A stretch of 26,472 nucleotides of DNA from CALIBK01 sp037444165. Its GTDB lineage: Bacteria > Desulfobacterota > BSN033 > UBA1163. The stretch covers positions 1-26,472 of the forward strand of contig JBBIMX010000040.1 in NCBI GenBank assembly GCA_037444165.1. The letters are read 5' to 3'. The notes beneath the pieces are model-generated. The model was not told where the DNA came from. It worked only from the letters and a program-made list of their open reading frames with translations, and did no database searches. A program made the translations under genes and the position numbers. This document shows, one piece after another, positions 13,885 through 21,378 of the stretch (its first letter is position 1; every line of letters starts with the position of its first letter).

Positions 13885-14832
13885 TTACCTCCTTTCTTTT
13901 AAAAAAGACATCACCTCCACAAAAATCCCCTTGCGGTCATCGAGGGGATTTCTCCAACGAACCTCCGGATCAGCCTTAAACCATGTCCACTGTCTCTTGG
14001 CATAGTGACGGGTATCCCTTTTCACCAACCGGATCGCTTCCTCAAGGGATATCCGATTTTTCAGAACCTGTACCATCTGTCTATAACCCAAGCTCTGCAT
14101 GGGTTTCAATTCTTCCCCGTAGCCCATCTGAAGGAGACCTTTGACTTCCTCCAAAAACCCCCTTTCCATCATCTGATCCACCCTCTCATCGATCCTCTGG
14201 TAAAGTTCCTTTCGATCCATCTCCAGTCCAATCTTAAGGGTCTCGTAAGGTCTCTCTCCAAAACGATGCTGCTCGTGAAAGAAGGAGATAGGCATTCCCG
14301 TGGATTCAAAGACCTCAAGGGCTCGAATCACTCGGTAAAGATCATTAGGGTGAAGACGGGCCGCCGTTTTGGAATCGACAAGTTTCAACCTTTCGTAAAG
14401 AAACGCTCTCCCTTTCTCTTCTGCCTCTCTTTTTAACCTTTCCCTCACCTTGGGATCCACTGAAGGACTTGGAAAGATTCCTCGCAGGAGAACCTTAATA
14501 TAGAGACCTGTTCCTCCAACCACAAAAATAGATTTCCCCTCTCGGTGAAGTTGATCAATGATTCTCCTTCCAAGGGTTCGATAGAGAGCAGCATGAAAGG
14601 GTTGATCAGGGGTTACCAGATCGATCAGATGATGTTTGACCCTCCTCTGTTCTTCCGGAGTGGGTTTGGCGGTTCCGATATCCATATAGCGATAAACCTG
14701 CATCGAATCGGCATTAATGATCTCCCCTCCCAATGCTTCAGCCAACTCGATGGCTAACTTAGATTTTCCCACTCCGGTGGGTCCGAGAAGGATGACCACT
14801 CGAGGTCGATCCCTCTCCATCGATGGAACCAT
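13885..14832 (-). CDS. miaA: tRNA dimethylallyltransferase
   Basis: Adds a dimethylallyl group to N6 of adenosine 37 in tRNAs that read UNN codons. The 315 residues have the P-loop GPTGVGKS (17-24), the substrate motif NADSMQVYRYMDIGTAKP (40-57), VVGGTGLYIKVLLRG, and the tRNA-binding LGYRQMVQVL and RDTRHYAKRQWTWF. Length is normal. The ATG at 14832 has no Shine-Dalgarno; a promoter places transcription start about 3 bases upstream, so the message may be leaderless. A second in-frame ATG at 14820 (residue 5) is an alternative start, also without a ribosome site. It heads the miaA-hfq-scpB-rluB unit and is divergent from the GAF-Fis regulator. Confidence 0.95.
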   Translation of the reverse strand: MVPSMERDRPRVVILLGPTGVGKSKLAIELAEALGGEIINADSMQVYRYMDIGTAKPTPEEQRRVKHHLIDLVTPDQPFHAALYRTLGRRIIDQLHREGKSIFVVGGTGLYIKVLLRGIFPSPSVDPKVRERLKREAEEKGRAFLYERLKLVDSKTAARLHPNDLYRVIRALEVFESTGMPISFFHEQHRFGERPYETLKIGLEMDRKELYQRIDERVDQMMERGFLEEVKGLLQMGYGEELKPMQSLGYRQMVQVLKNRISLEEAIRLVKRDTRHYAKRQWTWFKADPEVRWRNPLDDRKGIFVEVMSFLKERR

Positions 14833-14841
14833 ACCGGTTGC

Positions 14842-14870
14842 ATTTTAATGAATTCTCATATAGACTTCAA
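14842..14870 (-). promoter_or_regulatory. Candidate promoter of miaA-hfq giving a near-leaderless transcript
   Basis: On the minus strand TTGAAG (14870-14865, 4/6) and TAAAAT (14847-14842, 5/6) are separated by 17 bases. Predicted start near 14835 is 3 bases before the miaA ATG at 14832, or about 15 before the alternative ATG at 14820. Confidence 0.5.
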
Positions 14871-14886
14871 GGTAAATAAACAAGTT

Positions 14887-14907
14887 CCTGATCCTTATAT
14901 GATCGGG
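14887..14907. promoter_or_regulatory. Inverted repeat in the miaA / GAF-Fis intergenic region
   Basis: CCTGATC (14887-14893), seven bases, then GATCGGG (14901-14907): an imperfect dyad with 6 of 7 pairs. It lies between divergent miaA and the GAF-Fis gene and has the size of an operator. No convincing promoter for the GAF-Fis gene was found; TTGGCC at 14926 has only a weak partner. Confidence 0.25.
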
Positions 14908-14969
14908 TCTGAATTATTTCTATCCTTGGCCGAGAGTTTAAACATTTTGATTCTTTAGGGAGTAAAGAA

Positions 14970-15755
14970 ATGCCAAATCAAGAAATTCGAAGTCTTTATG
15001 AAATCTCCCAATTCCCTCCCCAGAAAAGCCTCTGGGAATACTTTCTTGGAATCATCACCATCCTCTCGGAATACTTCCCCATTGACTACTCCGTTCTCTT
15101 CGTTCGGGATTCAAAGAAAGATTGTCTCCGATTGGAAGGACTATTTGGGGCGAAAAAAGAAATCCATCCTTTTTCCTGCCCCATTCATCAAGGAACAATA
15201 GGAGAAGTCTTCCAATCTCAAAAACCTGGGGTGATTCACGATCTAAATCGAGAGTCCCTTTATGAAGAAATGATGAAGACTACGAAATCGAGCCTTTCGA
15301 TTCGCACTCCCCTTCTCTGTACCCCTCTCATCTCTGAAGGTGAACCTTTTGGTCTCATCCTCCTTCCCTCCCTCTACGGAGGGAAGGAAAAATTGAGGGA
15401 GGAACTGCGGTTTCTCACAGTCCTCTCAGCCCTCATTTCTCCGATGGTCAAAAAATATTATCTCAGGGAGGAAGATTCAAAATCGAAACAGAGCAAAACC
15501 AAACTGAGGACATCCCTTCTTGAAGAGATATTGGCCGAAAGATTGAACGAGGTGTTAAATAAGATCGATCCTTATGTAGAGGCCAACAATAGAATAGGCC
15601 TTCTGGATGAGATTATTGGATATGTGGAGAAGATGATGATTCAGTCCGCCCTCAAAAGGGTAGATTTTGTTCAAACCACTGCTGCCCAGCTCCTTGGAAT
15701 CAACCGTAACACCCTTCGAGCAAAGATGAAACGGTATAAAATCAAAGCCCCCTGA
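14970..15755 (+). CDS. GAF-domain regulator with C-terminal Fis-type helix-turn-helix
   Basis: Likely DNA-binding sensor protein of 261 residues. Residues about 20-165 have a GAF-like pattern (DYSVLFVRDSKKDCLRLEG, GTIGEVFQSQKPGVIHDL, STPL/LCTPLISEGEPFGLILL). A charged, helical linker follows (about 166-225). The end is a Fis-type HTH with TTAAQLLGINRNTLRAKM (236-253), as found at the C-terminus of NifA and NtrC proteins. The AAA+ sigma54-activating domain that normally sits between these parts is absent, so it cannot open a sigma54 promoter by itself. The ligand is unknown; C52, C70 and C117 are present but form no clear motif. The ATG has AGGGAG eight bases upstream. It heads an operon with the QueG-like gene and mnmG. 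Confidence 0.8.
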   Translation: MPNQEIRSLYEISQFPPQKSLWEYFLGIITILSEYFPIDYSVLFVRDSKKDCLRLEGLFGAKKEIHPFSCPIHQGTIGEVFQSQKPGVIHDLNRESLYEEMMKTTKSSLSIRTPLLCTPLISEGEPFGLILLPSLYGGKEKLREELRFLTVLSALISPMVKKYYLREEDSKSKQSKTKLRTSLLEEILAERLNEVLNKIDPYVEANNRIGLLDEIIGYVEKMMIQSALKRVDFVQTTAAQLLGINRNTLRAKMKRYKIKAP

Positions 15756-15765
15756 GGAGAATCCT

Positions 15766-16437
15766 ATGAATGATGAAAATAAGTCAAAGCTCAAGCTTCT
15801 TTCTCAGCAATGGGGAGCCTCCTTATTCGGAGTAGCACGACTCGATGAAATTCCGAGAGACCAGATTCTTCTACCAGGCCGTATCCTCGATCGGCTTCCT
15901 TTAGCCCTCTCGATCGGGTTTCACCTCTCTGAGGGAGTTATCGAAGAGATCGAGAACCAACCCACCCCTCTCTATTTTCATCATTACCAGAGAGTCAATA
16001 TTCTTCTCGATACGATAGGGCTAAGAATCACCTCCGCCATCCAGGAATTAGGTTTTCAGGCCCTTCCCATCCCAGCCTCTCAAATCGTGGATTGGAAGAA
16101 CCAGAGGGGACACCTCTCCCATAAACGAGTGGCAAGGCTTGCCGGACTTGGTTGGATAGGGAGAAACAACCTTCTTGTAAACGAACGGTTTGGATCCAGA
16201 ATCCGCTTAGTGACCATCCTTACCAATCTTCCCCTTGAAGTGGACTCGCCAGCGAGCAGAGACTGTGGTTCCTGTCGCGGCTGTCTCTCGGTCTGTCCTG
16301 CAGGAGCCATTTCAGAGAGGGTTGAAGAGTTTGATCACATCCGTTGCTATGAACAATTAAGAATCTTTGCTAAAACCCTCCATTTCAGCCATAATATTTG
16401 TGGGGTCTGCGTCAAGGCCTGCAAAGGAAAAGAATAG
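15766..16437 (+). CDS. Short QueG-like 4Fe-4S protein
   Basis: Related to epoxyqueuosine reductase (QueG), which uses cobalamin and two 4Fe-4S clusters. At 223 residues it is much shorter than QueG (about 370). The shared GLGWIGRNNLLV (127-138) is present. So is a first cluster motif C167, C170, C173, C177 (CGSCRGCLSVC), then C194 and C212, C215, C219 (CGVCVKAC) for the second cluster. The chain ends three residues later, so the HEAT-like C-terminal region of QueG, which helps hold tRNA, is missing. It may be a stand-alone reductase of another substrate. Start ATG follows GAGGAGAAT, 10 bases after the regulator stop. mnmG follows 15 bases on, suggesting an RNA-modification context. Confidence 0.75.
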   Translation: MNDENKSKLKLLSQQWGASLFGVARLDEIPRDQILLPGRILDRLPLALSIGFHLSEGVIEEIENQPTPLYFHHYQRVNILLDTIGLRITSAIQELGFQALPIPASQIVDWKNQRGHLSHKRVARLAGLGWIGRNNLLVNERFGSRIRLVTILTNLPLEVDSPASRDCGSCRGCLSVCPAGAISERVEEFDHIRCYEQLRIFAKTLHFSHNICGVCVKACKGKE

Positions 16438-16452
16438 ACCAAGAATAATGGA

Positions 16453-18342
16453 ATGGCGGGAAAATTCTCTCATCCCTCTTCAAGAGACTTCGATGTGATT
16501 GTCATCGGGGGAGGACATGCAGGGATTGAAGCCTCTCTCGCCTGTGCCCGATTAGGCCATCCTACCCTCCTGATCACTCAGAAGATCGAACAGATTGGCT
16601 ATATGTCCTGCAATCCTGCAGTGGGAGGGTTAGCGAAAGGCCATCTGGTAAAAGAGATCGATGCCCTGGGCGGTGAGATGGCAAAGGCGACCGATGAAAC
16701 AGGCATCCAGTTTCGTCAACTCAACACAGGGAAAGGCCCTGCTGTTCGGTCCTCTCGGGCCCAGGTAGACCGCCACGCCTACCGGCTTCGAATGATCCGT
16801 GCGGTCCAGTCACAGGAAAATCTCACCCTCCTTCAGGCCACCGTAGAAGAGATCCTGGTGGAAAGGGAGCGGGTCTTTGGGGTGAAAACAGATTCCAAGG
16901 ATATCCTCTCTACCCGAGCCCTTATCCTTGCTCCCGGGACCTTTATGAATGGGCTCATCCATATCGGACTGACCCATTTTCCTGCTGGAAGGATTGGGGA
17001 TCCCCCCTCCCTGGGTCTTTCGGATTGTCTGAGGAGACTTGGATTTCGTGTGGGTAGGCTTAAAACGGGAACGACACCAAGACTGGATGGAAGAACGATC
17101 CATTTTGAAAAACTGACCCCTCAGTATGGGGATGAGGACCCCATCCCTTTCTCCTTCTCTACAGAAAAGATTGAGACCGAACAAATCCCTTGTTATATTA
17201 CCTACACCAATCCCACCACTCATGAAATCATCCGAAGCGGTCTTGACCGCTCTCCCCTTTATCGCGGGATTATAAAAGGGATCGGTCCGAGGTATTGTCC
17301 ATCGATCGAGGACAAGGTCGTCCGTTTTTCAGACAAAAAAAGACACCAAATCTTCCTCGAACCGGAGGGAAGGGATACGGATGAGTATTATCCCAATGGA
17401 ATTTCGACCAGTCTCCCTCTGGATATTCAGATTCGGATGCTTCATTCCATTGAAGGCCTTGAAGAAGTGGAGATGATTCGACCGGGATATGCGGTGGAGT
17501 ATGATTTTGTTGATCCGACAGAGCTCAAGCCTTCTCTTGAGGCGAAAAAGATTCGAGGACTCTTCCATGCAGGACAGATCAATGGAACCTCAGGCTACGA
17601 GGAGGCAGCGGCTCAGGGCCTCATCGCAGGGATCAATGCATCCATGTATGTTCAGGGAAGGGAGCCATTTATCCTCAAGCGTTCGGAGGCTTACATCGGG
17701 GTACTGATCGATGATCTGGTGACTAAAGGAACCTCTGAACCTTACCGTATGTTTACCTCCCGTGCAGAATATCGCCTCCATCTCAGGGAGGATAATGCCG
17801 ACCTTCGGCTTAGAGAGAAGGGCTATGAGATTGGATTGGTCAAAGAGAGTGAGTATCGAACCTTTCTTGAGAAGCGAGAGGCCATCGAACGAACCCTTCA
17901 GATTCTTTCCCAAACCAAGATTACCCCGATCGAAGAAACTCAGAGGATTCTTCAACGTCTTGGCAGTGCCCCTCTGAAAAAAGAAACCACCTTAAAAGAG
18001 ATCCTCAAAAGACCTGAAATCCATTTTGACCATCTTTTCGAATGGGAGGAGGGTCTAAAACAGCTAAAGAAAGAGGTCAGAGAACAGGTCGAAATTCAGG
18101 TGAAGTACGAAGGCTATATAAAAAGGCAGTTAGAACAGATCGAACGGTTTAAGAAGCTTGAGGAAGTCTCTTTCCCCGAAGGTTTTGATTTCGCTACTGT
18201 GATCGGACTATCGACAGAGGTCAGGGAAAAACTCATAAAGATTAAACCCATCTCCTTGGGCCAGGCCTCCCGAATCTCTGGTATCACCCCAGCAGCCCTC
18301 TCCATCTTAATGATCAACCTCAAAAAACAGGGATATCTTTAA
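16453..18342 (+). CDS. mnmG: tRNA uridine-34 5-carboxymethylaminomethyl modification enzyme MnmG (GidA)
   Basis: FAD enzyme that, with MnmE, modifies the wobble uridine of several tRNAs. The 629 residues match MnmG in length. FDVIVIGGGHAG (13-24) binds FAD. MSCNPAVGGLAKGHLVKEIDALGGEMA, RLKTGTTPRLDGRTI, and AGQINGTSGYEEAAAQGL (about 373-390) are diagnostic, and FTSRAEYRL follows. The C-terminal tRNA/MnmE-binding helical part is intact (to VIGLSTEVREKL and ASRISGITPAALSILMI). The ATG at 16453 has no good ribosome site, so translation may depend on coupling to the upstream gene. No mnmE, rsmG or parAB is adjacent, unlike the usual oriC-linked arrangement. It ends 13 bases from the convergent alcohol dehydrogenase. 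Confidence 0.97.
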   Translation: MAGKFSHPSSRDFDVIVIGGGHAGIEASLACARLGHPTLLITQKIEQIGYMSCNPAVGGLAKGHLVKEIDALGGEMAKATDETGIQFRQLNTGKGPAVRSSRAQVDRHAYRLRMIRAVQSQENLTLLQATVEEILVERERVFGVKTDSKDILSTRALILAPGTFMNGLIHIGLTHFPAGRIGDPPSLGLSDCLRRLGFRVGRLKTGTTPRLDGRTIHFEKLTPQYGDEDPIPFSFSTEKIETEQIPCYITYTNPTTHEIIRSGLDRSPLYRGIIKGIGPRYCPSIEDKVVRFSDKKRHQIFLEPEGRDTDEYYPNGISTSLPLDIQIRMLHSIEGLEEVEMIRPGYAVEYDFVDPTELKPSLEAKKIRGLFHAGQINGTSGYEEAAAQGLIAGINASMYVQGREPFILKRSEAYIGVLIDDLVTKGTSEPYRMFTSRAEYRLHLREDNADLRLREKGYEIGLVKESEYRTFLEKREAIERTLQILSQTKITPIEETQRILQRLGSAPLKKETTLKEILKRPEIHFDHLFEWEEGLKQLKKEVREQVEIQVKYEGYIKRQLEQIERFKKLEEVSFPEGFDFATVIGLSTEVREKLIKIKPISLGQASRISGITPAALSILMINLKKQGYL

Positions 18343-18355
18343 GGAAATATTGAGA

Positions 18356-19381
18356 TTAACGGTGGGGTTCAATAATGACCTTGATGGACTCTTTTGCCTC
18401 GGCTACCAGCTGAAATCCCAAACCAGTATGAGATAGGGGAAGTCGATGGGTAATCATCTCTTTCAGGGGAAGGCGATGGGTGAGAATGAGGTCGATCGCC
18501 TGAACAATATCCACAGGAGCACCTCCATAGGTAGGAAGAAGCGTAATTCCATCGTTCCAGAAACGGAAAAAAGGAAGGACAAAATTAAGCTCCGGCTCCA
18601 ATGGGGCAAAGCAGAGTATCGTCCCTCCTCTCTCAACAGTCTCAAGGGCCTGTCGGTAGGCGGAGATACTTCCGGCACAAACAATCACCAGGTCCGCCAG
18701 AGCTCCCCGATTGAGTTCGCGAATATTTTCGGAACTGACGTCTTTTGCAAGTAGGACCTCATCGGCGCCAAATTTTCGAGCGGCCTGAAGTCGAAACTCC
18801 TGAATATCGGAGGCGATGATTCTCCCTGCTCCTGAGACCCTGGCCGTAGCAATATGGAGGATCCCTGATATCCCGCTTCCAATCACCAACACGCTCTGTC
18901 CGGGTCTAAATCTGGCCAGCCTCTGCCCCCTAAGAACACAGGCCAGGGGTTCTATAAATACTCCTTCTTCAATAGAAATCTCATCAGGAAGGATAAAGGT
19001 TCCACGGTCTACATTCATTTCTGGAACTCGAATATATTCCGCAAAGCCTCCAGGATCAAAATTGGTCGTCCGCAGTGTATCGCAAACCGTATGATGACCA
19101 TTGAGACAGTATCGGCAGGTATTGCAGGGAATATGATGAGACACAAAGACCCGATCGCCTACATGAAACTTTTTTACCTCTTTCCCAACCTCGACAATCT
19201 CGCCTCCTATCTCATGACCCAGAACTCGCGGGGCTTTCTTGATTCGATACCACTCCATCACGTCACTGCCGCAGATCCCACAGGCCAAAACCTTAACCAA
19301 AAGCTCTTCGGGCCCGATCTTTGGAGTGGGTATCTCCTCCAGCCGGATATCCCTGTTATGGTAATACATCGCTACCCGCAT
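18356..19381 (-). CDS. Zinc-dependent alcohol/polyol dehydrogenase (MDR family)
   Basis: Medium-chain NAD(P)-dependent dehydrogenase of the sorbitol/threonine dehydrogenase type, 341 residues. The catalytic zinc ligands are visible: C34 in ACGICGSD, H56-E57 in GHEIGG, and a later Glu in FIEPLAC. The structural zinc set is C86, C89, C92, C100 (CNTCRYCLNGHHTVC). The Rossmann motif is VIGSGISGILH (about 168-178), followed by the nucleotide-binding Asp (SDIQEFRL), which favours NAD. The substrate cannot be named. The ATG at 19381 has only a weak TTGAG site. It is last in the glnA-to-ADH run and 32 bases behind the LsrF-like aldolase, which may work in the same sugar-like pathway. Confidence 0.85.
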   Translation of the reverse strand: MRVAMYYHNRDIRLEEIPTPKIGPEELLVKVLACGICGSDVMEWYRIKKAPRVLGHEIGGEIVEVGKEVKKFHVGDRVFVSHHIPCNTCRYCLNGHHTVCDTLRTTNFDPGGFAEYIRVPEMNVDRGTFILPDEISIEEGVFIEPLACVLRGQRLARFRPGQSVLVIGSGISGILHIATARVSGAGRIIASDIQEFRLQAARKFGADEVLLAKDVSSENIRELNRGALADLVIVCAGSISAYRQALETVERGGTILCFAPLEPELNFVLPFFRFWNDGITLLPTYGGAPVDIVQAIDLILTHRLPLKEMITHRLPLSHTGLGFQLVAEAKESIKVIIEPHR

Positions 19382-19413
19382 AACTCAAGATTGGCATAGC
19401 GTGGAGGAAAGGG

Positions 19414-20214
19414 CTATGTCCTGTGTCCTGGGCTTCTCTCCTGTTCGAAGATTTCGTTTGCTTCCCTGACCGTTGCCTTTTCGTGGATGATGGCTCGAAG
19501 GGCTTTAATCATAGCCACCGGATAATCATTCTGCCAGATATTCCTTCCGAGATTCACTCCGATGGCTCCCTTTTGCATTCCGTCATGGACAAACTCAAAG
19601 ACTTCAAGTTCACTCTCCACTTTTGGACCTCCTGCCATGACGATAGGGACAGGGCAACCTGCTACCACCTTCTCAAAATTCTCGCACCAGTAGGTCTTCA
19701 CGATTCGTGCCCCCAACTCAGCAGCAATGCGGCAGCTTAGAGCGAGATAACGGGCATCTCTTTTTTCCAATTCTTTTCCGACCGCCGTCACCGCCATGAC
19801 AGGGATTCCATACCTCTCCCCTTCATCCACGAGTTTCGAAAGATTCAGAAGACTTTCTTTCTCATGCTCACTTCCTACGAAGATAGAGATCCCTACGGCA
19901 GAGGCATTGAGTCGAATGGCCTCCTCCATGGAGGTGGTGATTCCTTCATCCGAAAGGTCTTTCCCGACCATGCTTGTCCCGCCTGAAACCCTGAGAATGA
20001 TGGGTTTTGTCTTCTCAGGATCCACACAGGAACGAAGGACCCCTCTGGTGACAAAGAGGGCATCACAGTAAGGAAGTAGCGGCTTGATCGTCTCTCCCGG
20101 TTTCTCCAATCTTCTTGTGGGTCCCTGAAAATAGCCGTGGTCAATGGGAAGAAACAAACAGTGCCCATCCTCCTGAATCAATTGTGCCAAACGATTCTTC
20201 ATTCCCCACTCCAT
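19414..20214 (-). CDS. LsrF/DhnA-family aldolase or thiolase
   Basis: Class I (Schiff-base) aldolase family that includes E. coli LsrF (autoinducer-2 thiolase), archaeal fructose-bisphosphate aldolase and ADH synthase (aroA'). The 266 residues start MEWGMKNRLAQL and contain DHGYFQGPT (25-33), VTRGVLRSC, RVSGGTSMVGK, and K173 in IVKTYWCEN, the expected Schiff-base lysine. VAGCPVPIVMAGGP and GAIGVNLGRNIWQ complete the family set. Similarity to LsrF is strong, especially the WGM start and DHGYFQGPT, but no lsr transport or kinase gene is near, so AI-2 processing is not implied. AAGGAGGAG precedes the ATG by four bases. It lies 26 bases behind the leuB-like gene and 32 before the alcohol dehydrogenase. 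Confidence 0.82.
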   Translation of the reverse strand: MEWGMKNRLAQLIQEDGHCLFLPIDHGYFQGPTRRLEKPGETIKPLLPYCDALFVTRGVLRSCVDPEKTKPIILRVSGGTSMVGKDLSDEGITTSMEEAIRLNASAVGISIFVGSEHEKESLLNLSKLVDEGERYGIPVMAVTAVGKELEKRDARYLALSCRIAAELGARIVKTYWCENFEKVVAGCPVPIVMAGGPKVESELEVFEFVHDGMQKGAIGVNLGRNIWQNDYPVAMIKALRAIIHEKATVREANEIFEQERSPGHRT

Positions 20215-20240
20215 AAAACTCCTCCTTTTTTTCCTCCAGC

Positions 20241-21299
20241 CTATCCTTCGTGAATATACCTCACCACTAAATCTCCTACCTCGGAGGTACGATAACCCAT
20301 CTTCCCTGCAGAAAGGCTCTTTACCTCTTTCGAGACAACCTTCATCATGGCCTCTTCGATTCCTTTGGCCGCCTCTGACTCGCCCAGATGATCGAGCATC
20401 ATCTGAAGGGCTGAAATGGCGGCGAGTGGGCTGACCACTCCTTTCCTCGCATATTTAGGAGCAGATCCTCCCATGGGTTCAAACATCGAAACTCCATGAG
20501 GATTAATATTCCCTCCGGCTGCAATCCCAAGGCCTCCTTGGATCATCGCTCCAAGATCCGTGATGATATCCCCGAACATATTGTCTGTGACGATGACATC
20601 AAACCATTCAGGGTTTTTGACCATCCACATACAAATCGCATCGACATGGGCATAATCGGTCTCTATCCCTTCGTACTCTTTGGCTACTTCTTTAAAAGTC
20701 CTCTCCCAGAGATCAAAAGCATAGGTAAGGACATTGGTCTTTCCACAGAGGGTGACCTTCTTCTCTTTATTCCTCTTCCGGCAGAGATCAAATGCATAAC
20801 GGATACATCGCTCTACGCCTTTACGGGTATGGATGGCCTCTTGGATAGCGATTTCGTCAGGGGTCCCTTTTTTAAAAACGCCTCCTGCCCCTGTATAAGC
20901 CCCTTCGGTGTTCTCTCTGACCACGACAAAATCAATATCCTCCGGACCCTTATCCTTTAAAGGAGTTTCTACTCCTGGATAGAGTTTTACAGGTCTCAGG
21001 TTGATATACTGGTCAAGTTCGAATCTGATCCTGAGCAGGATTCCCTTCTCAAGGATTCCGGGTTTAACCTCTGGATGACCGATCGCCCCGAGATAGATAG
21101 CATCCATCTCTCTCAATTCATCAAGAACGGAATCCGGAAGGGTCTCCTTTGTTCTTAAATATCTCTCGCCACCCAGGTCATACTGTTCTAACTGATACTT
21201 AAAGCGATACTTTTCGGAAACGGCCCTTAAAACTTTCAACCCTTCAGCGATCACTTCGGGTCCAATCCCATCTCCTGGAATTACCGCAATGCGATACAT
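20241..21299 (-). CDS. leuB: 3-isopropylmalate dehydrogenase-like enzyme (LeuB/isocitrate dehydrogenase family)
   Basis: NAD-dependent decarboxylating dehydrogenase, most likely leucine biosynthesis. The 352 residues include IPGDGIGPEV near the start, INLRPVKLYPG with the substrate Arg, the VVRENTEG loop, VDAICMWMV, and VTDNMFGDIITDLGAMIQGGLG with the metal-binding Asp residues. The NAD loop reads FEPMGGSAPKYA where classical LeuB has FEPVHGSAPDIAG, a variant that leaves room for another substrate such as tartrate or isocitrate. The start is the ATG at 21299 because GGAG lies six bases upstream; a TTG at 21311 is less likely. No leuA, leuC or leuD is present. It follows purD by about 80 bases. 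Confidence 0.78.
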   Translation of the reverse strand: MYRIAVIPGDGIGPEVIAEGLKVLRAVSEKYRFKYQLEQYDLGGERYLRTKETLPDSVLDELREMDAIYLGAIGHPEVKPGILEKGILLRIRFELDQYINLRPVKLYPGVETPLKDKGPEDIDFVVVRENTEGAYTGAGGVFKKGTPDEIAIQEAIHTRKGVERCIRYAFDLCRKRNKEKKVTLCGKTNVLTYAFDLWERTFKEVAKEYEGIETDYAHVDAICMWMVKNPEWFDVIVTDNMFGDIITDLGAMIQGGLGIAAGGNINPHGVSMFEPMGGSAPKYARKGVVSPLAAISALQMMLDHLGESEAAKGIEEAMMKVVSKEVKSLSAGKMGYRTSEVGDLVVRYIHEG

Positions 21300-21345
21300 T
21301 CTTTTCTCCAATATTCTATCCTTATGGATCCTTGAATCTTAAAAT

Positions 21346-21361
21346 CCTCGATTCCTCGATT
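21346..21361. repeat. Tandem 8-base repeat in the purD / leuB-like gap
   Basis: CCTCGATT occurs twice in direct succession (21346-21353, 21354-21361). The flanks also carry two copies of CTTATGG (21321-21327, 21371-21377), hinting at a small local duplication in this 79-base spacer. No function is evident. Confidence 0.4.
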
Positions 21362-21378
21362 CTTCTCACCCTTATGGT

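Noticed and set aside
19414..20214. Autoinducer-2 (lsr) degradation gene proper
   Set aside because: The protein resembles LsrF, but lsrK, lsrR, lsrG and the transporter genes are all absent nearby, so only a family-level name is given.
20496..20960. 154-codon plus-strand open frame opposite the leuB-like gene
   Set aside because: Antisense to a conserved enzyme and without ribosome site or recognisable domain.
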